Of a stretch of 12,852 nt of DNA, positions 1 to 6,050 are shown one piece after another. Both the position numbers and the translations under genes were made by a program. The stretch lies in contig JAGRCC010000385.1 in the NCBI GenBank assembly GCA_020433785.1, positions 1 through 12,852 on the forward strand, read 5' to 3'. Under the pieces are notes generated by a model. The model made no database searches and had not been told where the DNA came from. It was given only the letters and a program-made list of their open reading frames with translations. The stretch's first letter is position 1; every line of letters starts with the position of its first letter. Source of the DNA: Anaerolineae bacterium (lineage in GTDB: Bacteria > Chloroflexota > Anaerolineae > 4572-78 > J111).

Positions 1-72
1 GATCGCGATCGCATACCTTGGCGCGCCAGACCCTTCGATCACGATCGTGATCGTATCTTTCTGAGCGCTCAC
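1..72 (-). CDS. Possible N-terminal fragment of an unrecognised protein running off the left edge
   Basis: Reading leftward on the minus strand from a GTG at 72-70, 24 codons stay open to the window edge and begin MSAQKDTITIVIEGSGAP. Alternating hydrophobic residues suggest a beta strand. The reading frame is also open upstream of the GTG, so the true start could be earlier; a TTG lies about 48 bases upstream. A purine-rich AGAGGG directly precedes the GTG, too close for an ideal ribosome binding site. A TACAAT at 129-134 (minus strand) could be a -10 box. The plus strand is also open over 1-126, so direction is not proven. No family is recognised. The repeated ATC and GAT codons come from overlapping GATC palindromes. 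Confidence 0.25.
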   Translation of the reverse strand, partial: MSAQKDTITIVIEGSGAPRYAIAI

Positions 73-314
73 CCCTCTTTTCGACGGCCCGGCATTTCGA
101 TACCGACGGCGGATCAATCGCTGTGAAGATTGTAACGATGGCCAATGCCATAAAAAACGCCAACGTAGATGTTGGCGTTGAAGTCGATTGGGTTGGGGTG
201 ATGCGCTCCTTAGCCGTTGGCGTGGAGCGAGATAATCGGTTTCGTAGTGCTCAACGCCTGAATTATAGAGCCGCAGCACCTCACAACCGCGGCCCCCGAG
301 GCCCATGTGAGTGA
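73..314. other. Intergenic stretch, no gene seen
   Basis: No convincing coding region lies here on either strand. The 63-codon plus-strand frame at 123-314 lacks a ribosome binding site and crosses the hairpin at 156-179. The only clear element is the minus-strand terminator hairpin at 151-179. Confidence 0.6.
151..179 (-). terminator. Rho-independent terminator downstream of the membrane-protein gene
   Basis: AACGCCAAC (156-164) and GTTGGCGTT (171-179) form a perfect 9-bp stem around a 6-base loop. Read on the minus strand, the stem runs into six T residues (157 down to 152), the usual intrinsic terminator form. There is no T-run on the plus-strand side, so it works leftward. It lies about 135 bases past the stop of the minus-strand gene at 315-1295 and probably ends that transcript. 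Confidence 0.75.
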
Positions 315-1295
315 TTATTCAGCCGTGGCCAGGGTATGAATCCGCCACGATGCCCGGACCACGGGCAGGAGTCCCCGAACCCGCACGAAGATGGCATTGG
401 TTGATACTTCTTTGCCGATCCAGCCGGGGTCTCCGCGAAAAATCAACTGCACTTCGCGTTCTTGTCCGGGTCCCAATAATTCTCCCTGGCTGTCACAGCA
501 AAAGTATAGCAGTTCGGCCTTGCGGCCTTGTTCATCCTCAAGACTGAAAAATCGTTGGTTCAAATCCAGTATCAGTGGCCGAGTGCCGGTATTCTTGAGC
601 CTAAGCCGGACATTCATGGCTAATTTGGCGTTTTCCGTGCTGCCAAGCGCCACGCGGGATAGTTTAATAAAGTCGGTGATCGTCTCTGTGGGGACTATGC
701 CCGGCTCAAAGTCGAATTCCACCTGCTCCGCATCCCACTCCGGATCAAAAACGTATTCGCTGATGAAGGTAGGGGGCGCTTGCCGAGTGGGCGTGACTGT
801 TGGTGTATCGGTCGGCGCGGGGCCAGTTGTTGGCGTCGCCATTTCCGTGGATTGAGGCGTGGGGGTGACTGACAAGGCCAATAAGATGGCCTTTGCTTCA
901 GCAGTTTGAGTAGCCTGGATGGGCAGTTCGATCTGGGCTTGAATTCCGAGATAGCCAAAATATGCAGTAATTCCGATGCCAATTAGCCCAATGAGCGCCG
1001 CCACAATCGTGCCCATAACGCCGATTTTCGCCACTAACAGTTCAATTGGCGATTGACCATCACTTTTGGTAGTACCACCCGGGGATTCCTCAATGTTATC
1101 AGGTGGATCAGAATCTTTTACTTGTCGCCACTCTTCTCTTAGCCGCTCAATCTCTAACTCAATATCTTCCATCTCGGTTAAGATCTCAGGCGGCGTGTTA
1201 ATACCGAGTGTCGCCTCTTTTTCCTTAAGTTTCTGTAAACGACGTTGTTTCTTATCGATTAGAGCTTGGATTTCAACTTGCCTTGCTGATGTCAT
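315..1295 (-). CDS. Single-pass membrane protein: coiled-coil N-terminus, Thr/Pro linker, beta-rich C-terminal domain; function unknown
   Basis: The protein is 326 aa from the ATG at 1295. Residues about 5-60 are charged and helical, probably coiled coil. They contain LGINTPPEILTEMEDIELEI, which resembles short helical N-terminal modules that I recall from multidomain signalling and conflict proteins of Chloroflexota and Cyanobacteria (a memory-based comparison). One strong hydrophobic segment lies at about 88-116. A Thr/Pro-rich linker at about 143-176 is typical of exported Chloroflexota proteins. The rest, about 180-326, looks beta-rich and includes a Cys-Cys pair. Inferred topology: coiled coil in the cytoplasm, C-terminal domain outside. 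The frame extends upstream to a GTG at 1355, but that codon lies inside a palindromic repeat and lacks a ribosome binding site, so I chose the ATG; its own upstream GAAGAG is also poorly spaced. The function is not recognised. Confidence 0.75.
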   Translation of the reverse strand: MTSARQVEIQALIDKKQRRLQKLKEKEATLGINTPPEILTEMEDIELEIERLREEWRQVKDSDPPDNIEESPGGTTKSDGQSPIELLVAKIGVMGTIVAALIGLIGIGITAYFGYLGIQAQIELPIQATQTAEAKAILLALSVTPTPQSTEMATPTTGPAPTDTPTVTPTRQAPPTFISEYVFDPEWDAEQVEFDFEPGIVPTETITDFIKLSRVALGSTENAKLAMNVRLRLKNTGTRPLILDLNQRFFSLEDEQGRKAELLYFCCDSQGELLGPGQEREVQLIFRGDPGWIGKEVSTNAIFVRVRGLLPVVRASWRIHTLATAE

Positions 1296-1342
1296 CTCTT
1301 CACGTGCTATTTTGATAATCTTCAGGACTGACGCAGTTTCAA

Positions 1343-1425
1343 AGGTGACAGTCACTTGAGTACGCTAAAACGACCTGTTTGAGCCATACAACTGCTGATT
1401 TAGCGACAATAAGTGACTGTCACCT
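1343..1425. repeat. 83-bp composite palindromic element, copy A
   Basis: The left arm is AGGTGACAGTCACT (1343-1356), six bases, then CGCTAAAAC (1363-1371). After a 25-base centre comes the right arm: GATTTAGCG (1397-1405), six bases, then AGTGACTGTCACCT (1412-1425). The outer 14-base arms are perfect inverted repeats and the inner 9-base arms match at 8 positions, so the whole unit can fold as one long hairpin. Each outer arm is itself a GTGAC-N-GTCAC palindrome. Copy B at 3945-4027 has the same geometry in the opposite orientation. It resembles REPIN or small MITE-like elements; no transposase is present here. Confidence 0.85.
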
Positions 1426-1569
1426 GGTTTTTCAGCCATGACTTTATAGGATGAACCAACCCCTAAAATGATCTGAACAGGAACAACCGGCCAAAACTGC
1501 CATAGAGGTGTTATTGTCTGGGGTCTGGGTGCAAAGTGGGTCAGTTTGAGGATTAAGATTGGGTGAAGC

Positions 1570-1598
1570 ATAAAATGGGCCGAACGAGTCGAGGTCAA
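1570..1598 (-). promoter_or_regulatory. Possible promoter for the membrane-protein gene
   Basis: On the minus strand, TTGACC (1598-1593), a 17-base spacer and TTTTAT (1575-1570) approximate a sigma-70 promoter, with 5/6 and 4/6 consensus matches. Transcription would start near 1563, leaving a leader of about 270 bases that crosses palindromic element A before the ATG at 1295. Confidence 0.35.
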
Positions 1599-1661
1599 TA
1601 CTTATATTGTAACAGGTGATGGGACAAAATGACAAGGAACTGAGGTTGATTTAAGTTCCAA

Positions 1662-1695
1662 AGGTGACGGTCACTTAAATAAGTGACCGTCACCT
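1662..1695. repeat. Compact perfect inverted repeat related to the 83-bp element; possible queA terminator
   Basis: AGGTGACGGTCACTT (1662-1676) and AAGTGACCGTCACCT (1681-1695) are perfect 15-base inverted repeats around the loop AAAT. The arms match the outer arms of the 83-bp element except for the centre base. On the plus strand a GGCTTTTTT tract follows; on the minus strand only TTT follows. It begins 35 bases past the queA stop codon, so it could end queA transcription leftward, though the short T-tract makes that weak. Confidence 0.8.
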
Positions 1696-1729
1696 GGCTT
1701 TTTTGAGGGGTGGGAGACGGGGAGATGCG

Positions 1730-2926
1730 TTACAAAATCAGGTGCATATCGCCAAACTCATGCCACAGATAGCGCTCGGTGAGGGCGGCCCGATAGGTCC
1801 GCTCGATATGGTTAGCGCCGGCCAGCGCTTGCAGCATATACAGGTGCGAAGCTTGGGGCTCGTGAAACCCGGTCAGCAGGCCGTTGACCGCCCGCAGCCG
1901 AGACTCCGGCGCAATGACCAGCCGGGTCCACCCCTGGCCGGGATGCGTCACCCTGGTCGTGTCCGTTACCGTTTCCAAAGCTCTAACCACGGTGGTTCCT
2001 ACCGCCAGCACCCGTTTTCCCGCCGCACGAGCCGCGTTGACGATTTGCGCCGTCTCGGCCGGAACGCGATAAAACTCCTCATACGGCGGCTCGTGGCTTT
2101 CCAAACTGGCGACGCCGGTATGCAGCACCAACGGCGCGATCTGCACCCCTTTCGCCACCAGTCGCGTGATCAATTCCGGGGTGAACGCTCGCCCGGCCGA
2201 CGGCATCTCGGCGCTACCCGGTTCGGTTGCATAAACGGTTTGGTAGTACTCCAGCGGCCAGGCTTGCTTGACGTACCCGTAACGAATAGGAAAGCCATGG
2301 TTGGTCAGGTAGTCATTTAACGGAGCAGACAGGTTGAGCGTGGCGACCCACAGTCGCACTTTGGTGTCAGTCGGGCGACGCTGTTCACTACGGTAGGCGG
2401 TCAGCAGCGTGATCGAAGCGCCGTCCGGTAAAGCAATGGTCTCGCCTGGCGTGGCTTCGTAAAAAGGCCGGCTGGCCTTATCGTCCGGTCGGCGAACTTC
2501 GACTAGCCACAGGTCAGCTGGTAAATGGGTCGAAAGATGAATCTCGACGGCGCTGCCGTCGGCCCGTGTGCCCATCACCGCCGCGTTAAGGGTGCCGCTA
2601 GTATTGATGACGACCACATCTCCGGCCGTCAGAAAGTCCGGCAAGTGACGGAATGTGGTATGGCTCATCTGGTCCATGGTATGATCCGACACTAACAGCC
2701 GCACCTCATCGCGAGCCAGCCCGCGCGCCTCCGGCGGTTCGCTCGCCTCCAATTCAGGCGGAAGTTGAAAATCGAGGCCGTCTATGGGCGGTGTCGTCAG
2801 GCCGATCTTTTCGCTCGTTTTATAGTTGCTCACCTTAGCCTTGGCCGCAGCCAGTACCCCCGCCGGGGTCTGAGCCTCGACCAAATCGAACAACGACAAC
2901 TCGCTTACGAAACTATTTATCTTCAT
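1730..2926 (-). CDS. queA: QueA-like S-adenosylmethionine:tRNA ribosyltransferase-isomerase, divergent form with N-terminal extension
   Basis: The 398-aa protein has the QueA order of motifs: ARDEVRLLV (71-79), a DFLTAGDVVVINTSGTLNAA block (97-116), YQTVYATEPGSAEMPSAGRA (228-247), LVLHTGV (266-272), VGTTVVRALE (309-318), GLLTGFHEPQASHL (349-362) and YLWHEFGD (386-393). QueA moves the ribosyl part of S-adenosylmethionine onto preQ1 at position 34 of tRNA-Tyr, -His, -Asn and -Asp. Several motifs differ from classical QueA: SAGRAFT for TAGLHFT, GFHEPQASH for NFHLPKSTL, and WHEFGD for the FFSYGD-type motif. The stretch between LHTGV and YRVP is also shortened. This variant resembles a QueA-like branch I recall from Actinobacteria and Chloroflexota, so the exact substrate is uncertain. 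About 48 residues precede the usual start; the ATG is supported by AAGGA nine bases upstream. It lies 30 bases after the dehydrogenase gene, probably in one operon. Confidence 0.85.
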   Translation of the reverse strand: MKINSFVSELSLFDLVEAQTPAGVLAAAKAKVSNYKTSEKIGLTTPPIDGLDFQLPPELEASEPPEARGLARDEVRLLVSDHTMDQMSHTTFRHLPDFLTAGDVVVINTSGTLNAAVMGTRADGSAVEIHLSTHLPADLWLVEVRRPDDKASRPFYEATPGETIALPDGASITLLTAYRSEQRRPTDTKVRLWVATLNLSAPLNDYLTNHGFPIRYGYVKQAWPLEYYQTVYATEPGSAEMPSAGRAFTPELITRLVAKGVQIAPLVLHTGVASLESHEPPYEEFYRVPAETAQIVNAARAAGKRVLAVGTTVVRALETVTDTTRVTHPGQGWTRLVIAPESRLRAVNGLLTGFHEPQASHLYMLQALAGANHIERTYRAALTERYLWHEFGDMHLIL

Positions 2927-2956
2927 TATTATTTTTCCTTTGCCTTCGCCTCAGTC

Positions 2957-3682
2957 TTAGCCTGTTTGAACAGCGGCCAAGCTCACCGCGCCGACTTCTT
3001 GGGCGCGATACCGGCCGCTGGGCAGTTCACCGCTTAATAGCTCGATGAGGCCGGGGACGCTCTCTTCCGGCAGAGGGCGGTCACTGATATCTTCATCGGG
3101 AAAGGCTTCCTGGTGCATTTGGGTGCGCATATCACCGGGATCGACCCAGTAAACGCGCCACTCCGGTTTTTCGGCGGCCAGTATTGAGGAAAGCTGCTCT
3201 AAAGCGGCTTTGCTGGACCCGTAGCCGCCCCAGCCCGGATAATCCTCCACCCCGGCATCGCTGGTGATGTTGAGAATGCGCGCTCCCGGTTTCAGCGTTG
3301 ATTGCACCGCTTGCAGCAGCCCCAACGGCGCCAGGACGTTGACTTGATAAACTTGCTCCAAGACCTCCAGCGGGTAATCGAGCAGGTGCGGTTGGGGGCT
3401 GGGGCCTAAGATGCTGGCATTGTTGACCAGCGCGTCTAAACCGCCCAGCGACTCGGCCGCGTGGGCCAACGCCCGGCGGTGCGTTTCAGAGGTAACGTCG
3501 CCGGGAATGGCAATCACTTGGGTGTGCCGGGCCAGTTCGGCCTCAACTTGCCGCAGCGCGGCGTCGCCCCGGGCGTCGATGAGCAGCTGCCAGTCGCGGC
3601 GGGCCAGATATCGAGCCAGGGCTAAACCGAGGCCGCGTGACGCGCCGGTGATAAGAGCGGTTTGTTTTTGAAGTAAAGTCAT
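2957..3682 (-). CDS. Short-chain dehydrogenase/reductase (SDR), NAD(P)-dependent
   Basis: This 241-aa protein has the classical SDR length and motifs: nucleotide-binding TGASRGLG (12-19), GDV (61-63), NNAS (87-90), the catalytic set Ser141, Tyr154 and Lys158 (YGSSK), and DPGDMRT (181-187) after the active site. Such enzymes oxidise or reduce alcohol/carbonyl groups with NAD(H) or NADP(H) in the cytoplasm. The substrate cannot be told from sequence. The ATG has a good ribosome binding site (GGGAG, 7 bases upstream). It is the first gene of a probable two-gene operon with queA 30 bases downstream; whether the two act in one pathway is unknown. Confidence 0.9.
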   Translation of the reverse strand: MTLLQKQTALITGASRGLGLALARYLARRDWQLLIDARGDAALRQVEAELARHTQVIAIPGDVTSETHRRALAHAAESLGGLDALVNNASILGPSPQPHLLDYPLEVLEQVYQVNVLAPLGLLQAVQSTLKPGARILNITSDAGVEDYPGWGGYGSSKAALEQLSSILAAEKPEWRVYWVDPGDMRTQMHQEAFPDEDISDRPLPEESVPGLIELLSGELPSGRYRAQEVGAVSLAAVQTG

Positions 3683-3704
3683 GATTTCTCTCCCTGTTAG
3701 TTCA

Positions 3705-3748
3705 TAGAGTTTATGGAGTTTATAGAGTTGTAGAGTTCATAGAGTTTG
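3705..3748. repeat. Five-copy degenerate 9-bp tandem repeat
   Basis: Units are TAGAGTTTA, TGGAGTTTA, TAGAGTTG, TAGAGTTCA and TAGAGTTTG, one of them a base short. The array sits just upstream of the dehydrogenase ribosome binding site and overlaps its likely promoter region. Copy number at such arrays often varies between strains. Confidence 0.75.
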
Positions 3749-3892
3749 TGGTGTGGTTAGAGGTGGATGGTGTTGGTCGTAGGGTGGATTTTTAGTCGAG
3801 TGACGGGGGAGGATGGTGATGGTTGAATTTAGGCTTATCGTAACAAAAAATGGCGTTTATGGCATCAGGCTATGGCTCAGGTTGTCGCCACA

Positions 3893-3922
3893 TAAAAAGG
3901 ACAGGTGCGGCACCTGTCCTTT
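3893..3922 (-). terminator. Rho-independent terminator of the glycosyltransferase operon
   Basis: AAAGGACAGGTG (3896-3907) and CACCTGTCCTTT (3911-3922) form a perfect 12-bp stem with loop CGG. On the minus strand it is followed by TTTTTAT. It lies about 100 bases past the stop of the WecG-family gene, beyond element copy B, and should end that transcript. Only TTT follows on the plus strand, so activity rightward would be weak. Confidence 0.8.
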
Positions 3923-3944
3923 CGTACGGGGGTGTAAAATGATT

Positions 3945-4027
3945 AGGGGACAATCACTTATTGTCGCTAAATCAGCCTCTAAGCCGTTTAACGAGGTCGA
4001 TTTAGCGCGCTCGAGTGACTGTCACCT
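3945..4027. repeat. 83-bp composite palindromic element, copy B
   Basis: The left arm is AGGGGACAATCACT (3945-3958), TATTGT and CGCTAAATC (3965-3973). After a 25-base centre come GATTTAGCG (3999-4007), six bases and AGTGACTGTCACCT (4014-4027). Against the reverse complement of copy A, the left arm matches over 32 bases with two differences and the right arm strongly, while the middle of the centre has diverged apart from AGC and AGGTC at its edges. The right end supplies the stop codon of the WecG-family gene. Confidence 0.85.
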
Positions 4028-4777
4028 TTTACTCAATTTTTGCCGCAGCACCAGCCAGCTAAAGTAAGGCACCGCGTTCCAGATGCGCCGCCAGCGCCAG
4101 GGCTGAGTAATTAAGCGGTGCAGCCACTCCAAATGTAACTGCTGCAGCCATCGCGGAGCGCGTTTCGAGGTCCCAGCCAAAAAATCGAACGAGCCGCCCA
4201 CGCCGATGCAAACGGGAATTTGGAGTCGCTCCAGGTTACGGGCAATCCATTTATCCTGGCGAGGATGACCGTAGGCCACGAGCAAGATATCAGGTTGGGT
4301 GGGGAGAATACGTTGTATGAGAGCTTCATTTTCTTCCGGGGCGGGCGAGCCGGCGTAGCAGCCGGCTACTTGGAGATGGGGGTAACGGTGCTTGAGGTTG
4401 GCGATGGCCTGCTCGGCTACGCCGGGCCATGCACCCAAAAAAAAGATGCGATAACCCTGCCGGTGCGATAATTCAGCCAGCCGGCTGACCAGATCAGACC
4501 CAGCGACGCGCTCCGGCAGCGGGGTTGTCCCCAAAAAGCGCGCCGCTTTCAACAAGCCGATCCCATCCGGCAAGGAGAGCGCCGCGTTGTTGATAATGCG
4601 ACGAAATTCTTCATCATGCTGGGCCTCGATCACAAATTCGGGGTTAGTGGTGGTCAACTGGTGGGGCCGCCCACTGGCGATAAACTGCTCGATGAGCGCC
4701 AGCGTCTGGGCGTTGGTTAAGGCATGGATTTTGACATTAAGGATAGTGGCCGTGGGGGGGATGGATTGGTTTAGCAT
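4022..4777 (-). CDS. wecG: WecG/TagA/CpsF-family (GT26) glycosyltransferase
   Basis: The 251-aa protein has the full family signature: TTTNPEF (42-48), LPDGIG (69-74) with the likely catalytic Asp71, PERVAGSDL (88-96), GHPRQDKWI (170-178), GVGGSFDFLAG (192-202) and the C-terminal KRAPRW...LEWLHRL region (205-222), which in TagA helps membrane attachment. Members move UDP-activated N-acetylmannosamine or its uronic acid onto an undecaprenyl-linked sugar during teichoic acid, common antigen or exopolysaccharide synthesis; the exact sugar is not predictable. I chose the ATG at 4777: it overlaps the upstream stop (ATGCTAA), has GGAG 11 bases upstream, and gives the family length. A frame reaching back to 4819 is longer but less likely. 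The TGA stop lies inside element copy B, so the last residues may have been changed by insertion. Confidence 0.92.
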   Translation of the reverse strand: MLNQSIPPTATILNVKIHALTNAQTLALIEQFIASGRPHQLTTTNPEFVIEAQHDEEFRRIINNAALSLPDGIGLLKAARFLGTTPLPERVAGSDLVSRLAELSHRQGYRIFFLGAWPGVAEQAIANLKHRYPHLQVAGCYAGSPAPEENEALIQRILPTQPDILLVAYGHPRQDKWIARNLERLQIPVCIGVGGSFDFLAGTSKRAPRWLQQLHLEWLHRLITQPWRWRRIWNAVPYFSWLVLRQKLSKR

Positions 4778-5934
4778 TTGGCTAAAATCTCCAAAATCTG
4801 TCTGGCGGCTTTGCCCCACGAAAACTTTTCGATTTGCCTCAATCCTTGTTCGATGAGTTGGTGACGCAGGTCGGTGTCGCCGACCAGGCGAACTAGTCCG
4901 GCGGCAATGTCATCAGACGAGTGGGGATCGACCAGCAGGGCGGCGTCGCCGGCCACCTCTGGCAGGGATGAGACGCGGCTGGTTAAGACCGGCGTCTGGC
5001 AGGCCATCGCTTCTAGCACCGGTAAGCCAAAGCCCTCATAGAGCGAAGGAAAAACGTAAGCCAACGCCCCCGACAGCAGAGCGGGCTTGTCGGCATCGTC
5101 AACGTAGCCGGGGAAGAGAATGCGGCCGGTCAGGTCCAGATGTTGCACCTTGGCAAAAATTTCATCGTACAGCCACCCCCTCTGCCCGGCGATGACCAGC
5201 TTAAGCGCGAACGGAAGCTGCGGCTCGGCCAATTGAAACGCCTCGATCAGCCGCACCAGATTTTTACGGGGGTGCAGCGTACCGAGATAGAGCAGGTAAT
5301 CGCCCTCGATGCCGTATTGGGCTTTGGTTCTTTCTATTATAAGGGCATCGTCGACGCGGGTCAGGCTCTCATCTCGGCCCAGATAGACGACGCTGATGCG
5401 CTGCGGATCGGCCTGGTAGAAATCGATCAGGTCCTGTTTGGTGGCCTGCGAGTCGGCCAAAATGTGTCGGGCGACGCGGGTGTGCCGACGGGTGGTCCAA
5501 TCCAAATACCCGCGATCGAACGGGCGATGGGCGGCGGGGTAATGTTTGTAACCCAAATCATGAACGGTGACAATGGCCGGCACGGGACAGTAGAGCGGCA
5601 AGACGTGAGCCGGCACAAACAGCCGATCGGGCGGGTGCTGCCGGAGTTCGGCCGCCAGCCGCAGGTGCGTCCACATGCGCGGCCACGGAATAACGCGCGT
5701 TTCCACCTGAGCGGAGTCGGGCCAGTCGGTGTGCTGCGGCGGATGAGGTGTGTACAGGCGCAGTCGCAGATGGTTAGGTGAACATTTCGCTAGCGCTTTG
5801 ATGATCTCCAACGAATAGGTCTCGGTGCCGGTGCGGCGGGCGCGGGCCGCCCGGCTGGCGTCGATACCCAGGGTGAGGGAGACAGAAATCTTAGGCGGTA
5901 TGTCATTAGAATTTGATTGAGGTTGGTGAGGCAT
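4771..5934 (-). CDS. GT4-family glycosyltransferase (group 1, mannosyltransferase-like)
   Basis: The 387-aa retaining GT-B glycosyltransferase has an N-terminal domain starting LGIDASRAARARRTGTETY (22-40), VTVHDLGY (123-130), a sugar-nucleotide domain with YLGTLHPRKNLVRLIEAF (216-233), and the GT4 motif EGFGLPVLE (300-308), followed by SLPEVAGDAALLVDP. It should move a nucleotide-activated sugar, often mannose or a related hexose, onto a lipid-linked or glycan acceptor at the inner membrane face; donor and acceptor are unknown. The ATG at 5934 directly follows an in-frame GTG at 5937, and neither has a clear ribosome binding site. The gene overlaps the WecG-family gene by seven bases, so the two are translationally coupled and probably act on the same glycan. 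Confidence 0.92.
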   Translation of the reverse strand: MPHQPQSNSNDIPPKISVSLTLGIDASRAARARRTGTETYSLEIIKALAKCSPNHLRLRLYTPHPPQHTDWPDSAQVETRVIPWPRMWTHLRLAAELRQHPPDRLFVPAHVLPLYCPVPAIVTVHDLGYKHYPAAHRPFDRGYLDWTTRRHTRVARHILADSQATKQDLIDFYQADPQRISVVYLGRDESLTRVDDALIIERTKAQYGIEGDYLLYLGTLHPRKNLVRLIEAFQLAEPQLPFALKLVIAGQRGWLYDEIFAKVQHLDLTGRILFPGYVDDADKPALLSGALAYVFPSLYEGFGLPVLEAMACQTPVLTSRVSSLPEVAGDAALLVDPHSSDDIAAGLVRLVGDTDLRHQLIEQGLRQIEKFSWGKAARQILEILAKC

Positions 5935-5953
5935 CACGATTTGTGGAGATTAA

Positions 5954-6047
5954 GAGATTGGAGACTGGAGATTGGAGATTTACTGAATAGTTTTTTCCAA
6001 AACCCGTCCTGATCGACCCGTCTCTGATTAGCTAATCTCCGGTCTCC
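5954..6047. repeat. Short purine-rich tandem repeat with a distant inverted copy and a 12-bp palindrome
   Basis: GAGATT/GGAGACT/GGAGATT/GGAGATT units run through about 5954-5980. GGAGACTGGAGATT (5960-5973) recurs inverted as AATCTCCGGTCTCC (6034-6047) with one mismatch. GATTAGCTAATC (6026-6037) is a perfect 12-bp palindrome. All lie in the 116-base gap between the TsaC gene and the GT4 gene. No clear promoter or terminator was found there. Confidence 0.55.
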
Positions 6048-6050
6048 TCC

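Larger units (their letters stand above)
1356..1729. other. Gene-free stretch holding repeats
   Basis: This gap between the membrane-protein gene and queA contains most of palindromic element copy A, the compact inverted repeat at 1662-1695, and a possible minus-strand promoter at 1570-1598. The short frames here (for example 1365-1598 and 1444-1635, minus strand) have no recognisable protein or ribosome binding site, and the first runs through the repeat. I see no gene. Confidence 0.6.
3683..4021. other. Gene-free stretch with tandem repeat, terminator and palindromic element
   Basis: This gap holds a five-unit tandem repeat (3705-3748), a G-rich plus-strand stretch (about 3748-3822), a minus-strand terminator hairpin (3893-3922) and element copy B (3945-4027). 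An 84-codon plus-strand frame at 3813-4067 crosses both the terminator and the repeat and is not a credible gene. Confidence 0.6.

Noticed and set aside
391..855. 154-codon plus-strand frame opposite the membrane-protein gene
   Set aside because: The minus-strand protein has coherent domains (coiled coil, membrane span, linker); the plus-strand translation is low in complexity and has no ribosome binding site.
1365..1635. Two minus-strand frames of 63-77 codons between the membrane-protein gene and queA
   Set aside because: No recognisable protein or ribosome binding site; one passes through element copy A.
1703..2320. 205-codon plus-strand open frame opposite queA
   Set aside because: It lies within the minus-strand QueA-like gene, whose protein motifs are clear; the Arg/Pro/Gly-rich translation is typical of an antisense shadow.
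1343..4027. CRISPR array or insertion sequence
   Set aside because: The repeat copies are only two full units 2.5 kb apart in opposite orientation, with no regular spacers, and no transposase gene is present.
3813..4067. 84-codon plus-strand frame in the 3683-4021 gap
   Set aside because: It runs through a terminator hairpin, a palindromic repeat and the end of the WecG-family gene.
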